A stretch of 64,000 bases of DNA. It comes from Streptomyces halobius (lineage in GTDB: Bacteria; Actinomycetota; Actinomycetes; Streptomycetales; Streptomycetaceae). The notes beneath the pieces were generated by a model that had not been told where the DNA came from, made no database searches, and saw nothing but the letters and a program-made list of their open reading frames with translations. The stretch lies in contig NZ_CP086322.1 in NCBI RefSeq assembly GCF_023277745.1, positions 2,418,001 through 2,482,000 of the forward strand. Direction: 5' to 3'. Shown here in pieces: positions 62,629 through 64,000 of the stretch (positions within the stretch are counted from its first letter, which is position 1; every line of letters begins with the position of its first letter). Both the position numbers and the translations under genes were made by a program.

Positions 62629-64000
62629 TCACCCGGCGGGCACCGGCGCCCGGGCGATCTCCGCCCCGGCCAGCCGGCCGAACGTCAGCGCGCGCAGCAC
62701 CGAAGTGGCCCCCGGATAGCGGCTGTAGTAGAGCCCCGCGGTCTCGCCGATGGCGTACAGGCCGTCGATGGGCTCGCCCTGCTCGGTCAGCACCCGCGAC
62801 CGGGCGTCGGTGCGCAGTCCGCCGAAGGTGAAGGTGATGGCACAGTGCACCGGCCAGGCCATGTACGGACCGGTGTCCAGCTCCACGGCCCAGTTGGACT
62901 TCGGCGGCACCAGGCCGACGGTGTGCTTGCCGTCCCGTCGCGTCGGATCGTAGGGAGCGGGCCGGCAGGCGTCGTTGAACCGGTCCACGGTCCAGCTCAG
63001 CTCATCGGGCGCGATGTCCAGCTTGCGGGCCAGTTCGTCGACGCTCGGCGCGGTGATCGGCTCCTTGTCGGTCAGCAGCGACCGCTCGTGCCCCCCGATC
63101 CGCAGCAGCTTGGCGTCGCAGATCAGATACGCGGACTGCCGGGCCTCCCGCCAGATGCGGTAGGCGACTTCCTCGAAGGTGTTGTCGGGGGTGTCCGCCC
63201 CCTCGTCCAGGAAGCGCCGCCCGTCCGCGTTGACCAGGATCCCGTACGGGTAGGCCATGACGAGCGCCTCGGCCTGGTGGCTGCGCGGGTCGACGGGCTC
63301 GCCGTGGAAGCGGTCGTACTGTCCGCTGCGGGCGGCGCCCACCGCCACCGCCATCTCGATGCCCTCGCCCTTGTTGTTCTTGCCGCCAGGCGCGATGGTC
63401 CGCAACTCGCCGCCGGTGGGACCGACATGACGCTCCAGCAGTTGCGGACTGCCCTGGAATCCGCCGCATGCGAGGACGACCCGCCGGGCGGCGATATGCC
63501 GCGGCTTGCCGCCCTCCTGCACATGGACGCCATTGACCGCGCCGACAGCATCCGTGCTCAACGACGTGGCCCGCACCCCGTACGCGATCGCACCGCCCAG
63601 CCTCTCCAGGGACTTGGCGAGCTTGTCCACAAGACTGGCGCCGCCGCCGGCGGGCATCAGCCGGGGCCCGCGCGCCGTGACGAAGTAGGTCGGCCGGGTC
63701 TCGAATTCCACGCCGTGCCGGTCGGCGAGCCAGCGCACGGTGGGCTCCGCGTTCGCACACAGCGCCGCGACGCAGTCGGGGTCCGACTGCCCCTCGCTCA
63801 GCTCGTGCATCCGGCTCTCGAAGTCGTCCGCCGGCGTGCCGTCCGCGGCGAGCCGGAAGAACGAACCGGTCCAGGTGGTGTTCCCGCCGCGGTTGTAGCG
63901 GCTGGAGCGCTCCAGAACCAGGACCCGGCTGCCCGGGGCGTTCTCGGCGAAACTGACCGCAGTCGCCAGCCCGCCCGCACCGCATCCCACGACCAGCAGA
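62629..64000 (-). CDS. FAD-dependent dehydrogenase, tricarballylate dehydrogenase (TcuA)-like; partial
   Basis: The gene runs off the right edge of the window; about 455 residues are visible, ending ALTFGRLAGAEIARAPVPAG. FAD-binding GCGAGGLATAVSFAE is near the start of the visible part, with only a few residues before it, so little is missing. RGGNTTWTGSFFRLA and the substrate-site segments SNWAVELDTGPYMAWPVHC, FTFGGLRTDARSRVL and GLYAIGETAGLYYSRYPGA place it in the fumarate reductase/succinate dehydrogenase flavoprotein superfamily, closest in pattern to TcuA, which oxidises tricarballylate to cis-aconitate. Other members reduce fumarate or dehydrogenate ketosteroids. Upstream of the MFS gene in the same direction; probably part of the same acid-metabolism cluster. 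Confidence 0.85.
   Translation of the reverse strand, partial: LLVVGCGAGGLATAVSFAENAPGSRVLVLERSSRYNRGGNTTWTGSFFRLAADGTPADDFESRMHELSEGQSDPDCVAALCANAEPTVRWLADRHGVEFETRPTYFVTARGPRLMPAGGGASLVDKLAKSLERLGGAIAYGVRATSLSTDAVGAVNGVHVQEGGKPRHIAARRVVLACGGFQGSPQLLERHVGPTGGELRTIAPGGKNNKGEGIEMAVAVGAARSGQYDRFHGEPVDPRSHQAEALVMAYPYGILVNADGRRFLDEGADTPDNTFEEVAYRIWREARQSAYLICDAKLLRIGGHERSLLTDKEPITAPSVDELARKLDIAPDELSWTVDRFNDACRPAPYDPTRRDGKHTVGLVPPKSNWAVELDTGPYMAWPVHCAITFTFGGLRTDARSRVLTEQGEPIDGLYAIGETAGLYYSRYPGATSVLRALTFGRLAGAEIARAPVPAG

Overview
The window comes from a high-GC actinomycete, almost certainly a Streptomyces. Third codon positions are strongly G/C, GTG starts and GGAGG-type ribosome sites are common, 4-base ATGA/GTGA gene overlaps are frequent, and the families present (PucR, IclR, SpoIIE-type phosphatases, DUF2637, DUF456, Ada-AlkA) are typical of the genus. 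I found no rRNA, tRNA, CRISPR array, insertion sequence or prophage.

Layout. (1) 0-12.8 kb: purine and glyoxylate catabolism. Malate synthase is followed by a purine permease, 8-oxoguanine deaminase, the urate-to-allantoin enzymes (urate oxidase, hydroxyisourate hydrolase, OHCU decarboxylase), then hydroxypyruvate isomerase, tartronate semialdehyde reductase and catalase. Glyoxylate carboligase, allantoinase and allantoicase are not in the window. The urate operon and the catalase gene have nearly the same promoter with an embedded 15-bp palindrome, which fits urate oxidase releasing H2O2. (2) 13-20 kb: a zinc-ribbon/nuclease-like protein, a GNAT, an acyl-CoA ligase, a cation/proton antiporter and a ClC protein without its gating glutamate. 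(3) 20-26 kb: a stretch of broken genes (DUF6924, GNAT, Eis-like, cytochrome P450) around one intact AMP-binding enzyme. (4) 26-35 kb: the xanthine dehydrogenase locus. Three subunits, XdhC and an AzgA-type permease are on the minus strand, with pucR divergent. (5) 35-54 kb: a mixture of regulators and housekeeping genes: a methyltransferase, a GntR regulator, an iron-box-preceded FhuF-like protein, a DUF2637 membrane protein, an anti-sigma-like ATPase, a GH38 alpha-mannosidase, phosphatases, a frameshifted LuxR-type regulator, an Ada-AlkA protein with a degenerate glycosylase half, an IclR regulator and an orphan sugar-binding lipoprotein. (6) 54-64 kb: a minus-strand cluster with five overlapping genes (DRE-TIM aldolase, serine-less alpha/beta-hydrolase homologue, LeuB-CinA fusion, RraA-like aldolase, amidohydrolase), preceded by LysR, MFS and TcuA-like flavoprotein genes. 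The pathway is not one I recognise, and this is the best candidate for an undescribed system.

How the parts work together. Regions 1 and 4 together take up purines and convert hypoxanthine/xanthine and 8-oxoguanine to urate, allantoin and, via enzymes outside the window, glyoxylate. Malate synthase or the hyi/glxR branch then uses the glyoxylate. Region 6 looks like a carboxylic-acid pathway with its own transporter and regulator. Five genes carry frame or stop lesions, so either local decay or single-base assembly errors should be considered.
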